Below are positions 15,465 to 24,400 of a DNA stretch of 64,000 bases, one piece after another. The notes beneath the pieces were generated by a model. It saw only the letters and a program-made list of their open reading frames with translations, was not told where the DNA came from and made no database searches. The stretch's first letter is position 1; each line of letters starts with the position of its first letter. Location: the NCBI RefSeq assembly GCF_035943795.1, contig NZ_DASZBY010000100.1, forward strand, positions 143,680 to 207,679, read 5' to 3'. Source of the DNA: Aliidongia sp035943795 (GTDB lineage Bacteria > Pseudomonadota > Alphaproteobacteria > ATCC43930 > CGMCC-115725). A program made the translations under genes and the position numbers.

Positions 15465-16652
15465 CTATTCGGCCGCAACCGCCCGTTTGGGGCGGAGCGG
15501 CAGCAACAGCAGCAGTGCGACGCCGGCCAGGAGGCCGGCCGCGCCGAAGATTTCGGTCGCGGGCAGGCGCGTGACGAGCGGCGCGGTCAGGGTCGGCGCC
15601 ACGGCCTGGGCCAGCAGCACCGGAACGGCGAGCCAGCCGAGCAGGGCGGCATAATTGTCCGGGCCGAAGATCGCGAGCGGCAGGGTGCCGCGATTGATGG
15701 TCATGATGCCGTTGCTCATCCCATAGAGCAGGGCGAACAGGCAGGCAGCCGGTGCAGCCCCGACGATGCCGCCGCCCCACAGCAGGACGACGATGCCGAC
15801 CGGCGCCAAGCCGGCGCCGAGCGCGGCGCGGCCGATCAAGCCGAAACGTCCGCCCGACGACCATTCCAGCAGCCGTCCCGCGACCTGTCCCGGTCCGATC
15901 AGGGCGGAGGCGCCAATCGCTTCGCCGGCCGTCAGGCCCATGCCGCCCAGCAGGGGCAGGATGGCGACGGCGAGGGCCGACGTTACGAACCAGCGGATCG
16001 TGAAGAAGCCGGCCAGGCAGGCGAGCGCCTGGTGCCGGCTCCGTCCGACCGGCCTCGTGGCGGCGGCCGGTCCGGACGCTCGCGCGACGCCCTGCCGGGG
16101 CACCATCAGCAGTATGATCGGCAGGTTCACGGCCAGCTGAACCGCCGCGTAGACGAGCAGGGTGTCGCGCCATCCGACCGTCTCGACCAGGTACGCGCCG
16201 GCAGGCCAACCGACGGTGCTGGCGAAGCCGCCCATCAACGTGACGCCGGTGATGGCGGGACCGGCGTCGGCGCCGAGCATGCGGCCCAAGGTCGCGAACA
16301 CGGCGTCGTACAGGCTGAGCGCCATGCCGATGCCCATGATCGTCCAGCCGCCGTACCACAGCGCCGGGCCGTGCGCCATTGCCAGCAACCCCAGCCCGAT
16401 CGCCATAGCGAGGTTGCCGACGGTCAGCGGCGCCCGGCCGCCATGGGTGCCGATCCATCGGCCGACATGGGGGGCACAGAAACCTGCCGCCAGCAAAGCC
16501 CAGGAAAATCCGGCGAGGATCGCGAGCCGGCTCATGCCGAGGTCCGCCGAGGCCGGCGTCGCCACGACGGCGGGCATGTAGAAGCTGGTGGCCCAGGAGA
16601 CCAGCTGCGTCGCGCCGAGAGCGACGGTCAGGCGGCGCGGGTTTCCGCTCAT
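15465..16652 (-). CDS. MFS transporter
   Basis: A 395-residue protein with about twelve hydrophobic segments and the major facilitator loop pattern between helices 2 and 3 (GRWIGTHGGRAPLTVG near 64). The central cytoplasmic loop is at about 195-210. It resembles the CynX/oxalate-formate-like subgroup of MFS carriers, and the substrate is unknown. The start ATG overlaps the stop of the upstream acetyltransferase gene by 4 bases, so the two form an operon. An N-acetyltransferase with an exporter hints at detoxification of an amino compound. Confidence 0.87.
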   Translation of the reverse strand: MSGNPRRLTVALGATQLVSWATSFYMPAVVATPASADLGMSRLAILAGFSWALLAAGFCAPHVGRWIGTHGGRAPLTVGNLAMAIGLGLLAMAHGPALWYGGWTIMGIGMALSLYDAVFATLGRMLGADAGPAITGVTLMGGFASTVGWPAGAYLVETVGWRDTLLVYAAVQLAVNLPIILLMVPRQGVARASGPAAATRPVGRSRHQALACLAGFFTIRWFVTSALAVAILPLLGGMGLTAGEAIGASALIGPGQVAGRLLEWSSGGRFGLIGRAALGAGLAPVGIVVLLWGGGIVGAAPAACLFALLYGMSNGIMTINRGTLPLAIFGPDNYAALLGWLAVPVLLAQAVAPTLTAPLVTRLPATEIFGAAGLLAGVALLLLLPLRPKRAVAAE

Positions 16653-17209
16653 TCCGCCCGGTCGATCGGCGGGGCCGCATCGCCGGCACCGAGTGTCCGC
16701 TGCAGCAGCACGGTATCGAGCCAGCGGCCATGCTTATAGCCCACCGCCGCCAGCGTGCCGACGTTGCGGAAACCCATCCGCTCATGCAGCCGGATCGACG
16801 GCAGGTTGGCGCTGTCGCCGACGACGGCGACCATCTGGCGCAGGCCGCGCGCGGTACATTCCTCGATCAACACCGTCAGCAGGCGGCGGCCGAAGCCCAG
16901 GCCGATGGCGTCGGGTGCCAGATAGACCGAATTCTCGACCGTGTCGCGATAGGCGGCGCGCGGCCGATAGGGACCGGCGTAGGCGTAGCCGCGAACCAGC
17001 CCGTCCTGCTCCAGCACCAGATGCGGCATGCCGCGCCCCAGCAGATCGGCGCGCCGCTGGGCCATCTCCGCGACGTCGGGGGCCTCGGTCTCGAACGAGG
17101 CCGTGCCGGTCAGCACGTGATGGCAATAGATCGCGGCGATCGCAGCCATGTCGTCTTCCCGGCTCGGTCGGATCGTGGCGGCGGAAATGGGCAAGGTTCG
17201 GTCGGTCAT
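16649..17209 (-). CDS. GNAT acetyltransferase of the phosphinothricin/methionine-sulfone (MddA/YncA) group
   Basis: A 186-residue enzyme. The N-terminal pattern IRPSREDDMAAIAAIYCHHV and TASFETEAP, the acetyl-CoA loop GLGFGRRLLTVLIEE and the end segment SIRLHERMGFRNVGTL match the PAT/YncA family, which acetylates phosphinothricin, methionine sulfoximine or related amino acids. A C-terminal GYKHGRWLDTVLLQ signature follows. It is the first gene of the operon with the MFS carrier and is divergent from a LysR gene 104 bases away, a likely regulator. Confidence 0.88.
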   Translation of the reverse strand: MTDRTLPISAATIRPSREDDMAAIAAIYCHHVLTGTASFETEAPDVAEMAQRRADLLGRGMPHLVLEQDGLVRGYAYAGPYRPRAAYRDTVENSVYLAPDAIGLGFGRRLLTVLIEECTARGLRQMVAVVGDSANLPSIRLHERMGFRNVGTLAAVGYKHGRWLDTVLLQRTLGAGDAAPPIDRAE

Positions 17210-17313
17210 CGAGGCGGGCTCATGGGGGTGTTTTGGTTCGCCAAGGCTGCACCCATCTCAAATCCGTGAGAAGAAAAACTTTCCAATGCGGCGCATCAGA
17301 ATTATTTTTCCTT

Positions 17314-18204
17314 ATGCCCAGTCCCAGCCTGCGTCAGCTTCGGATCTTCCTGGCCGCGATCGAGACCGGCAGCGTCACTGCCGCGGCCCGATCGCTGAAC
17401 GTGACGCAGCCGGCGGCCAGCCAGCAATTGCGTGAATTGGAGCGGATCCTCGGCGCGCGCCTGCTGGTCCGCGCCGGGGGGCGTGTCGCGGCGACCTCGG
17501 CTGGGGAGGCGTTGATCGGCCCGGCCGGCCGGGCTCAGGCGGCGGTCGAAGAGGCGATGACGGCCGTGGCGGCGCACCGCGCCGGCGAGACCGGCCGCAT
17601 CCGTCTGGGCACAGGGGCGACCGCCTGCATCTACCTGCTGCCGGAGGTGCTGGCCGCGATGAAGCGGCGCATGCCGGGCCTCGACGTGATCATCTCGACC
17701 GGCAACAGCGAGGACATGCTGGAGCGGCTCGAGGCCGGCGATCTCGACATCGTGCTGGCCACCCTGTCGCCCGGCGTCGGGCGCTCGCTCAGCGCCACGC
17801 GGGTGCTGGTCGATCCGCTGGTAGCCTTGCTGCCGACCGCGATGGCACCGGCGGCCGCGATCCTGTCGCCAGCCGATCTCGCGGCACTGCCGCTCATCCT
17901 CTACGAACCGGGCGGCAAGACGCGCAGCGTCATCGACGGCTGGTTCCGCCAGGGCGACATCCGGCCCCGCCCGATCATGGCGCTGGGCAGCATCGAGGCG
18001 ATCAAGATGCTGGTCGGCAGCGGGCTCGGCGCCTCGGTCATGCCGCAACTGGCCCTGCCGGATCCCGTGCCGGGCACGGTCGTCCGTCCGCTGGCGCCGG
18101 CCGTCTCGCGTGACCTCGGCTATGTCATGCGCAGCGCGAAGATGCTGGACCGCGGGCTGCGCCTGTTCATCGAGGAACTGGAGAGGGCGGCGGCGCGACG
18201 CTGA
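17314..18204 (+). CDS. LysR family transcriptional regulator
   Basis: A 296-residue regulator. Residues 1-60 form the winged helix-turn-helix (SLRQLRIFLAAIETGSVTAA, LNVTQPAASQQLRELE). The rest is the periplasmic-binding-protein-like effector domain (IRLGTGATACIYLLPEVL). The ATG at 17314 begins the homologous region; the sequence before it is AT-rich intergenic DNA shared with the divergent acetyltransferase-MFS operon, which it most likely controls. The effector cannot be inferred. Confidence 0.9.
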   Translation: MPSPSLRQLRIFLAAIETGSVTAAARSLNVTQPAASQQLRELERILGARLLVRAGGRVAATSAGEALIGPAGRAQAAVEEAMTAVAAHRAGETGRIRLGTGATACIYLLPEVLAAMKRRMPGLDVIISTGNSEDMLERLEAGDLDIVLATLSPGVGRSLSATRVLVDPLVALLPTAMAPAAAILSPADLAALPLILYEPGGKTRSVIDGWFRQGDIRPRPIMALGSIEAIKMLVGSGLGASVMPQLALPDPVPGTVVRPLAPAVSRDLGYVMRSAKMLDRGLRLFIEELERAAARR

Positions 18205-18213
18205 CGTGGGCGG

Positions 18214-18555
18214 TCAGCTCCGCTTCAGCGCCGCTTCCAGCTCGGTCAGGTGCGGGGCGATCGCGGCCTTGGCCAGGCGCTCCATATCGCGATAGCGCGC
18301 GATGACGTCGGCGCCGAACGGGGTGATCTCGGCCCCGCCGCCGGCCTTGCCGCCCAGCTTGGTCGCCACGACCGGTTCGCGGAACATGCCGTTCAGGGCG
18401 GCGACCAGCAGCCAGGCCCGGCGATAGGACATGTCCATGGCGCGCCCCGCCGCCGCGATCGAACCGGTCTCGGCCAGCAGTTCGAGCAGCCGGATCTTGC
18501 CCGGCCCGATCGCGTCCTCGGGCCCGAAATCGATGCGCAGGGTCAGGCGGGTCAC
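18214..18555 (-). CDS. ModE-like winged helix-turn-helix regulator
   Basis: About 113 residues matching the N-terminal DNA-binding domain of ModE: LTLRIDFGPEDAIGPGKIRL, LLAETGSIAAAGRAMDMSYRR and AWLLVAALNGMF. The molybdate-binding (Mop) domains are absent, so it is a stand-alone HTH protein like those near molybdate transport genes. The GTG complementary to 18553-18555 is the likely start; a TTG at 18585 would overlap the upstream gene. It lies 4 bases after the serine hydrolase gene. No molybdate transporter is nearby, though a molybdoenzyme is encoded at 52-54.6 kb. Confidence 0.78.
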   Translation of the reverse strand: MTRLTLRIDFGPEDAIGPGKIRLLELLAETGSIAAAGRAMDMSYRRAWLLVAALNGMFREPVVATKLGGKAGGGAEITPFGADVIARYRDMERLAKAAIAPHLTELEAALKRS

Positions 18556-18559
18556 CAGC

Positions 18560-19738
18560 TCACGCCACGATCGCCTGGTAGACAAGGTTGCGGAACAGCC
18601 GCCAATAGTCGGTGAACTCGTTCGGCTGCTGGATCATCATGACGGCGATCAGCTGCTCTTTCGGGTCGACCCAGAACTGGGTGCCCGCATAGCCGCCCCA
18701 GGAATAGTCGCCGGCGCTGCCCGGCATGTCGCTCTCGCCGTCGGCCAGCCGGATCGAGAAGCCCAGGCCGAAGCCGTGGCCGGCGCCCAGCAGATGGCGG
18801 CCGGTGCTGTTGTCGCGCCGCTTCGTGCCCAGATGGTCCGTGGTCATGTAGGCGACGGTCTTCGCGCCCAGGATGCGCACTCCGTCCAACGCGCCGCCGT
18901 TCAGCAGCATGGTGCAAAAGCGCAGATAGTCGGCCGTGGTGCCGACCATGCCGCCGCCGCCCGACAGCATCAACGGCGGCTCGGTCACCTTGCGCAACGG
19001 CGGGATCTTGCCGGCCGCGTCGGCGACCGGTTCGGCCAGGCGATGGATCTGGGCGGGCGGCACCCAGAAGCCACTGTCGACCATGCCGAGCGGCCCGGTG
19101 ACCTCGGCCGCGATGAAGGCGTCGAGCGGCTGGCCCGCGACGATTTCGATCACCCGGCCCAGCACGTCGGTCGAATAGCCATATTCGAACACCTCGCCCG
19201 GCTGATGGGCCAGCGGCAGGCGGCCGAGGCGGTCGACCTTGTCGGTCAGCGACTCGCGCGCGGTCGAGATCTCGGCCTCGCGATACAGCCGCTTCACCGG
19301 CGTGGTCTCGAACAGCATGTCGTAGACCAGGCCGGAGGTGTGTCGCAGCAGGTCCTGGATCGTCGCGGGCCGGCGCGCGCGTTCCAGGACCAGCGGGCCG
19401 CCGCCCTCGGGCACGACCGCGACCTGCTGGTTGGCGAAGCTCGGCAGGTATTTCGAGATCGCATCGCCCAGCAGCAGCTGCCCGCGCTCGACCAGAATCA
19501 TGGCGGCGACGCTGGTCAGCGGCTTGGTCATCGAATAGATGCGGAAGATCGCGTCCTTGGCCATGGCGTCGCCCGCCGCCTTGTCGCGATAGCCGGTCGC
19601 CTCGAAATAGGCGGTCTCGCCCCGGCGCATCACGGCCGCGACCGCGCCGCCGATCCGCCCCGCCGCGACACCAGCCTCGAAACCGGCGGTGATGCGCTGC
19701 AGCCGCTCTGTGGAAAAGCCCAGGGTTTCTGTCGTCAT
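18560..19738 (-). CDS. Serine hydrolase of the class C beta-lactamase / EstB family
   Basis: A 392-residue protein of the S12 fold. The SxxK motif is SMTK (near residue 69), the Tyr motif is YGYS (near 187) and HTSG follows the first active-site helix (near 133). GGGG-MVGTTADYLRF near 255 is typical of EstB-like esterases and of 6-aminohexanoate-dimer-like hydrolases. There is no signal peptide, so it is probably cytoplasmic and more likely an esterase or amidase than a resistance beta-lactamase. It follows ligA by 19 bases on the same strand. Confidence 0.88.
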   Translation of the reverse strand: MTTETLGFSTERLQRITAGFEAGVAAGRIGGAVAAVMRRGETAYFEATGYRDKAAGDAMAKDAIFRIYSMTKPLTSVAAMILVERGQLLLGDAISKYLPSFANQQVAVVPEGGGPLVLERARRPATIQDLLRHTSGLVYDMLFETTPVKRLYREAEISTARESLTDKVDRLGRLPLAHQPGEVFEYGYSTDVLGRVIEIVAGQPLDAFIAAEVTGPLGMVDSGFWVPPAQIHRLAEPVADAAGKIPPLRKVTEPPLMLSGGGGMVGTTADYLRFCTMLLNGGALDGVRILGAKTVAYMTTDHLGTKRRDNSTGRHLLGAGHGFGLGFSIRLADGESDMPGSAGDYSWGGYAGTQFWVDPKEQLIAVMMIQQPNEFTDYWRLFRNLVYQAIVA

Positions 19739-19757
19739 GCTGTCTCCTCGCGGCGCT

Positions 19758-21857
19758 TCATCCCGCGACCAGGGCGATGAACTCGTCCTCGCTGATGGTC
19801 TTGACGCCCAGCGCCTCGGCCTTGGCCGCCTTCGACCCGGCGTCGGCGCCGACCACCAGATAGTCGGTCTTGGCCGAAACGGATCCCGTCACCTTGGCGC
19901 CGGCGCCCTCGGCACGCGCCTTCGCTTCGCCCCGGCTCAATTGCACGAGCGTGCCGGTGAAGACCACGACCTTGCCGTCGAGCGCGCCACCCTCGCGCCC
20001 GGCCGGCGGCATGAAATCCTCGACCGTCAGCAGGCTTTCGAGATCGGCGAGGGCGTCGAGATTATTCTTCTCGGCGAAGAAGTCGGTCATGTCCTTGGCC
20101 GTGTCGGCGCCGATGCCGTCGATGTTCAGCAGTTCCTGGTACGCATCGCTTTCCGGATCGCCCGCCGCCGTCATCGCCTCCTGCCAATGGGCCAGCGTCC
20201 GGTAGTGCTTGGCCATCAGCCGCGCCGTCGTTTGCCCGGTCTGGCGGATGCCCAGCGACAGGATGAAGCGGTCGAGCGGAACGGTGCGGCGGTCCTCGAT
20301 CGACTTCAGCAGCTTGGAGATCGACAGCTCCTTCCACCCCTCGCGCCCCTCGATGTCGCCGCGCTTCAGGCGAAAGATGTCGGCCGGAGTCTTGATCAGT
20401 CCGGCCTCGTGGAACTCGGTCACGGTCTTGGTGCCCAGCCCCTCAATGTCGAAGGCGTCGCGCGCCACGAAATGCCTGAGCCGCTCGACCGCCTGGGCCT
20501 CGCACACCAGCCCGCCGGTGCAGAAGCGCTTGGCCTCGCCCGGTTCGCGCACGGCGGCGCTGTGGCAGATCGGGCATTCCTGCGGCGGTTCCCATTTCGG
20601 CGGGTCGCCCGCGCGCGACTCTGGGACGACCGAGACGATCTGCGGAATGACGTCGCCGGCGCGCTGCACCACGACCATGTCGCCGACCCGGATGTCCTTC
20701 TCGGCGATGTAATCCTCGTTGTGCAGCGTGGCACGGCCGACCATCACGCCGCCGACATTGATCGGCGTCAGCTCCGCGACGGGGGTCAGGGCGCCGGTCC
20801 GGCCGACCTGGAGCGTGATCGCATTCAGCCGGGTCCGCGCCTGCTCCGGCGGAAACTTGTGGGCGATCGCCCAGCGCGGCGCCCGCGAGACGAAGCCCAG
20901 CCGATGCTGCAGGTCCAGCCGATTGATCTTGTAGACGATGCCGTCGATCGAGAAGCCGAGCGTCGCCCGCCGATCGCCGATCTCGTCGTAGAACCCGATC
21001 ATCTCGTCGACCGAACGGCAGATCCGGCTCGGTTCGTTGAGCGTGAAGCCGAAGCCCTGCAATGCCGCACGGGCCTCGGCCTGGGTCTTGCCCAGCGGTT
21101 GGCTGACCTCGCCCCAGGCATAGCCAAAGAAACGCAGCGGCCGCGCCTTGGTGATCGCGGCATCGAGCTGGCGCAGGCTGCCGGCGGCGGCATTGCGCGG
21201 ATTGGCGAACAGCTTGCCGCCCGCCGCCTGCTGGCGTTCGTTCAGCGCCAGGAAATCCGCGTCGGTCATATAGACCTCGCCGCGTACCTCCAGCACGTCG
21301 GGCGCGCCCGCGGGCAGGCGCTTGGGCACGTCGCCGATGGTCCGGACGTTGACGGTCACGTCCTCGCCCTCCTGCCCGTCGCCGCGCGTCGCCGCCTGGA
21401 CCAGCACGCCGCCCTCGTAGCGCAGCGAGCAGCTGAGCCCGTCGATCTTCAACTCGGCGATCACCTCGACCGCCTGCTCCGGATCGGCGCGCAGCTCGGC
21501 CAGGAAATTGCGCACGCTGTCGAGGAAGCCCAGCACGTCCTCGCGGCTGAACGCATTGCCGAGCGACAGCATGGGGATGGCATGGCGAACCTTGCGAAAT
21601 CCGGACGAGGGTGCGGCGCCGACGCGCGCGGTCGGGCTGTCCTCGCGGATCAGCTCCGGGAACCGGGCCTCGATCGCCTGCAGCCGCCGATAGAGCGCGT
21701 CATATTCCGCATCGGAGATTTCGGGCGCGTCCTCGGCATGGTAGCGCCGGCCGTGGTACTCGATCGCCGCACCCAGGTCGGCCGCGGCTTCGGCCGCTTC
21801 CTCCAGGGTCAGTGCCGCACTATCGGTCGACTGGTGGCGAAGGCTGGGCGCGGTCAT
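19758..21857 (-). CDS. ligA: NAD-dependent DNA ligase LigA
   Basis: A 699-residue enzyme that seals nicks during replication and repair. The adenylation Lys is K137 in ELKIDG. The nucleotidyltransferase domain is followed by the OB fold, a four-Cys zinc finger (CPIC and, further on, CTGGLVC), the helix-hairpin-helix domain (about 490-600) and a C-terminal BRCT domain (from GKVVVFTGTL, about 625-699). The ATG complementary to 21855-21857 has GGAGA 6 bases upstream; the 57 codons further upstream are not conserved-looking. Divergent from the CPBP gene. Confidence 0.96.
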   Translation of the reverse strand: MTAPSLRHQSTDSAALTLEEAAEAAADLGAAIEYHGRRYHAEDAPEISDAEYDALYRRLQAIEARFPELIREDSPTARVGAAPSSGFRKVRHAIPMLSLGNAFSREDVLGFLDSVRNFLAELRADPEQAVEVIAELKIDGLSCSLRYEGGVLVQAATRGDGQEGEDVTVNVRTIGDVPKRLPAGAPDVLEVRGEVYMTDADFLALNERQQAAGGKLFANPRNAAAGSLRQLDAAITKARPLRFFGYAWGEVSQPLGKTQAEARAALQGFGFTLNEPSRICRSVDEMIGFYDEIGDRRATLGFSIDGIVYKINRLDLQHRLGFVSRAPRWAIAHKFPPEQARTRLNAITLQVGRTGALTPVAELTPINVGGVMVGRATLHNEDYIAEKDIRVGDMVVVQRAGDVIPQIVSVVPESRAGDPPKWEPPQECPICHSAAVREPGEAKRFCTGGLVCEAQAVERLRHFVARDAFDIEGLGTKTVTEFHEAGLIKTPADIFRLKRGDIEGREGWKELSISKLLKSIEDRRTVPLDRFILSLGIRQTGQTTARLMAKHYRTLAHWQEAMTAAGDPESDAYQELLNIDGIGADTAKDMTDFFAEKNNLDALADLESLLTVEDFMPPAGREGGALDGKVVVFTGTLVQLSRGEAKARAEGAGAKVTGSVSAKTDYLVVGADAGSKAAKAEALGVKTISEDEFIALVAG

Positions 21858-22006
21858 CGTTTCTCCAGGGCGGGCAGCTGCTGTTCTTCCTCTAGCGCGA
21901 AGTGATCGGTCGGAGAAGAGGCATGGCTTATCTTCTCGATCGTCTTTCGTGTAGGCCTGCTGATATTTTCCGACTGAATCTCGCCGATATCGGAACGAAC
22001 CCCGCC

Positions 22007-22915
22007 ATGCAGTTCTATGAAGCAGCACATTCTCCGCCGGAGCGGCTCTCGTTCGGGATGCTGCTGCTCTACGGGCTGGCGGCGGTCGCGCTGATTTCGC
22101 TGTGTGGCGGGGCGGTGGTCGTCGGCAACCGGATGCTGTTCGGCCCGGCGCCCGAACTCGTGGCGGGCCAGGTTTGGCCGCTCCGGATCTGGCTTGCCTA
22201 TCTGGCCTTGGCCGGCGCGATCGCCGTCGCCTACGGCCTGCAAGTTCGTTTCGTCGAGCGGCGACCGTGCTCGGAGCTGGCGCTTCGGCCTGCCGTGGCC
22301 GAAACGGGCGTCGGCGCCGCGCTCGGCATCATTTTCGCGGCCCTGGTCGTCCTGCTGCTCGCCGTCACCGGGTGTTATCGCATCGTCGGCTGGCATAGTC
22401 CGTTCGATCTCGCCGCACCGGCCTTGATGGCGATCGGTGCTGGCGTCATGGAGGAAATCATCGCCCGGGGCTTCGTGCTGGGCCTGATCGAGCGGTGGGC
22501 CGGCAGCGGGGTGGCACTCGTGTCGTCCGCCATCCTGTTCGGAGCGGCGCATATCGAGAATACCGGAGCCGGGGCTTGGCCGGTGATCGCCTTGTCGCTG
22601 GGCGCGGGCGTCACCCTCGGCGCCGCCTATCTCGCGACCCGGCGGCTGTGGTTGCCGATCGGCCTGCATTTCGGCTGGAACTTCGCCCAGAGCGCGCTGT
22701 TTGGCCTGCTCGATTCCGGCGCGTCTTTTCCCAGCCTGATCGATGCCCGGATCGCGGGTCCCGGCTGGTTGACCGGCGGCGCCTTCGGGCCCGAAGCCTC
22801 GGTACCGGGCCTTGCCGTATGGGTTCTGTTCGGCGTGGTCTTGTTGTTCCGCGCGGTCCGACGAAACCGGATCGTGCCCTGGCGTTCTTCCCGATCCCTG
22901 GAGGTCCCATGCTGA
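22007..22915 (+). CDS. CPBP family intramembrane glutamic protease
   Basis: A protein of about 302 residues with roughly eight membrane segments. The three active motifs of the ABI/CPBP family are present: EEIIARG (E149-E150, Arg), FGAAH (His182) and the later LHFGWNF with His and Asn. Related bacterial proteins process or protect against small peptides, or act on prenylated substrates. An ATG at 21923 has a better GGAGAAGAG site but would add 28 residues of AT-richer, unlikely coding sequence, so the start is uncertain. The stop overlaps the next gene by 7 bases. Confidence 0.82.
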   Translation: MQFYEAAHSPPERLSFGMLLLYGLAAVALISLCGGAVVVGNRMLFGPAPELVAGQVWPLRIWLAYLALAGAIAVAYGLQVRFVERRPCSELALRPAVAETGVGAALGIIFAALVVLLLAVTGCYRIVGWHSPFDLAAPALMAIGAGVMEEIIARGFVLGLIERWAGSGVALVSSAILFGAAHIENTGAGAWPVIALSLGAGVTLGAAYLATRRLWLPIGLHFGWNFAQSALFGLLDSGASFPSLIDARIAGPGWLTGGAFGPEASVPGLAVWVLFGVVLLFRAVRRNRIVPWRSSRSLEVPC

Positions 22916-23349
22916 CGCTCGCCGCCGCTACCCAGATCATCGACGTCTCTCTCGCCGAAGGGCGCACCCGCGGACTGCAGCCGCTCACGGTCGCCGTGCT
23001 CGATGCCGGCGGGCACCTCGTTGCCTTGAAGCGCGAGGATGGGTCCAGCCTGCTCCGGCCGCAGATCGCGACGGGCAAGGCCTGGGGCACGCTTGGCATG
23101 GGTTTCGGCGGCCGGGAGCTGGCCCGGCGCGCTGCGGCCAATCCGGCCTTCTTCGCGACCTTGACCGAGCTGGCCGGCGGCAACATGGTGCCGGTCCAGG
23201 GCGGCGTATTGATCCGCGACCAGGCCGGCCGGCTGCTGGGCGCGGTCGGCATCAGCGGCGACCGGTCCGATCTGGACGAGGCCTGCGCGCTCGCCGGCAT
23301 TGCGGCCGCCGGGCTGGTCGCCGACCCGGGCGGCGAGCCGCCGAGTTAG
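22909..23349 (+). CDS. GlcG/HbpS family protein
   Basis: A 146-residue protein covering the whole GlcG/HbpS fold: LTVAVLDAGGHLVALKRED in the first half and GGVLIRDQAGRLLGAVGISG in the second. Members bind heme or cobalamin, or accompany glycolate and diol metabolism; the ligand here is not known. A GGAGG site sits 4 bases before the ATG at 22909, which overlaps the CPBP gene, so the two are coupled. The 3' end overlaps the convergent aspartyl protease gene by 4 bases. Confidence 0.88.
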   Translation: MLTLAAATQIIDVSLAEGRTRGLQPLTVAVLDAGGHLVALKREDGSSLLRPQIATGKAWGTLGMGFGGRELARRAAANPAFFATLTELAGGNMVPVQGGVLIRDQAGRLLGAVGISGDRSDLDEACALAGIAAAGLVADPGGEPPS

Positions 23350-24314
23350 GAACCGTCAGCGGTCAGGTAGGCGAGGTTCTTGCCGTAGCCCAGATAGATG
23401 TGCAGCCGCTCCAGATGGTGCAGGCCAAGGATCAGGTCCGGATGCAACGACTTTTCCCAGTCGGGGTGGTCGCCGACCATTCTGGTCGTTCGATAGAAGT
23501 CGGCGAGCCGGTCGTCGGTCAGTACCATTTCGGTATTCCGGATCTCGATGTTGCCGAGGGCCAATGCCCCGAAGCGATGACGGTAGAAGGGCAGCTTTTC
23601 GCCGGTGCCGCTTCGCATCGTGCCGTCGGTCGCCAGCTTCGCCGCCACGGGATCGATCCCGAAGAGCAGCCTGGCCCGCGTCAGCGACAGGATCGACTCG
23701 CTCGAGCCGGTGTCGATCATCGCCAGCAGGAGTTGGCCGTCGAGCGTGACCTCGACGAACGTGTGCAGCGAAGCGTCGACCCGAAGTGGCAGTTTCGTGG
23801 CGTGGCGCGACCAATAGGCGGCCGAGCCGTCGCAGGTGTTTTTCAGGAACAAGTTCATCTTGTTGCGACCGAAGTCGAATTCGACGTCGTACGCCGTCAG
23901 GAAATTGGCGCCGAAGGTACCGTCCGCTCCGCCGTCCCGCGCGGGGTCGCGATGGATCAGGAACTCGACATCGCGGGCGGTCATCTCGCCAAGTTTCAAC
24001 TCGTGCACGCTCGCGGCCTGATCGAAGCTGACGCCGGCGATATCGATCACGGCGCCCTTGTCCAGCGTTCGTCGGGAGGCACCCAGATCGTCGACCAGTT
24101 TCGCGCGCAATATCCCGATCGGCGCGCCCGTATCGACCGACAGGCGACTGGCCCGGCCGTCGAGTCCGACCGGTATGATCAGTCGTCCCTCGGCTCTTTC
24201 GGTATCGATCGACGCCAATTGCTTCAGGGTGCACGGTTCGGCCAGGGCTGGCGCCGTCCAGATCGGAACGCTCGACAGGATCGCCAGGACGAGCGGGTGG
24301 AAGCGGTGAACCAA
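23346..24314 (-). CDS. Exported two-lobe retropepsin-like aspartyl protease
   Basis: A 322-residue protein. The signal peptide (1-25, ending ALA) comes from a TTG start complementary to 24312-24314, with GAGG just upstream. Two catalytic-type triads are visible, D61-T-G (SVDTGAP) and D201-T-G (MIDTGSS), each followed by a hydrophobic strand, and GTFGANFLTAYDVEFDFG near 132 resembles the family end motif. This looks like a single-chain, pepsin-like arrangement of two retropepsin lobes. It probably acts in the periplasm. It lies downstream of recN orientation but is separated from it by 86 bases. Confidence 0.8.
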   Translation of the reverse strand: MVHRFHPLVLAILSSVPIWTAPALAEPCTLKQLASIDTERAEGRLIIPVGLDGRASRLSVDTGAPIGILRAKLVDDLGASRRTLDKGAVIDIAGVSFDQAASVHELKLGEMTARDVEFLIHRDPARDGGADGTFGANFLTAYDVEFDFGRNKMNLFLKNTCDGSAAYWSRHATKLPLRVDASLHTFVEVTLDGQLLLAMIDTGSSESILSLTRARLLFGIDPVAAKLATDGTMRSGTGEKLPFYRHRFGALALGNIEIRNTEMVLTDDRLADFYRTTRMVGDHPDWEKSLHPDLILGLHHLERLHIYLGYGKNLAYLTADGS

Positions 24315-24400
24315 GGTGCCTCACGATACCGGTTGCGCACAGAAAGCTAAGATTGCGGGCGCCGCATCGACACCAGGAAAGATCGTGCGGACGAAACTCT

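Noticed and set aside
21858..22028. 57 extra codons at the start of ligA
   Set aside because: The sequence is AT-richer, lies before a good ribosome site and overlaps the divergent CPBP control region.
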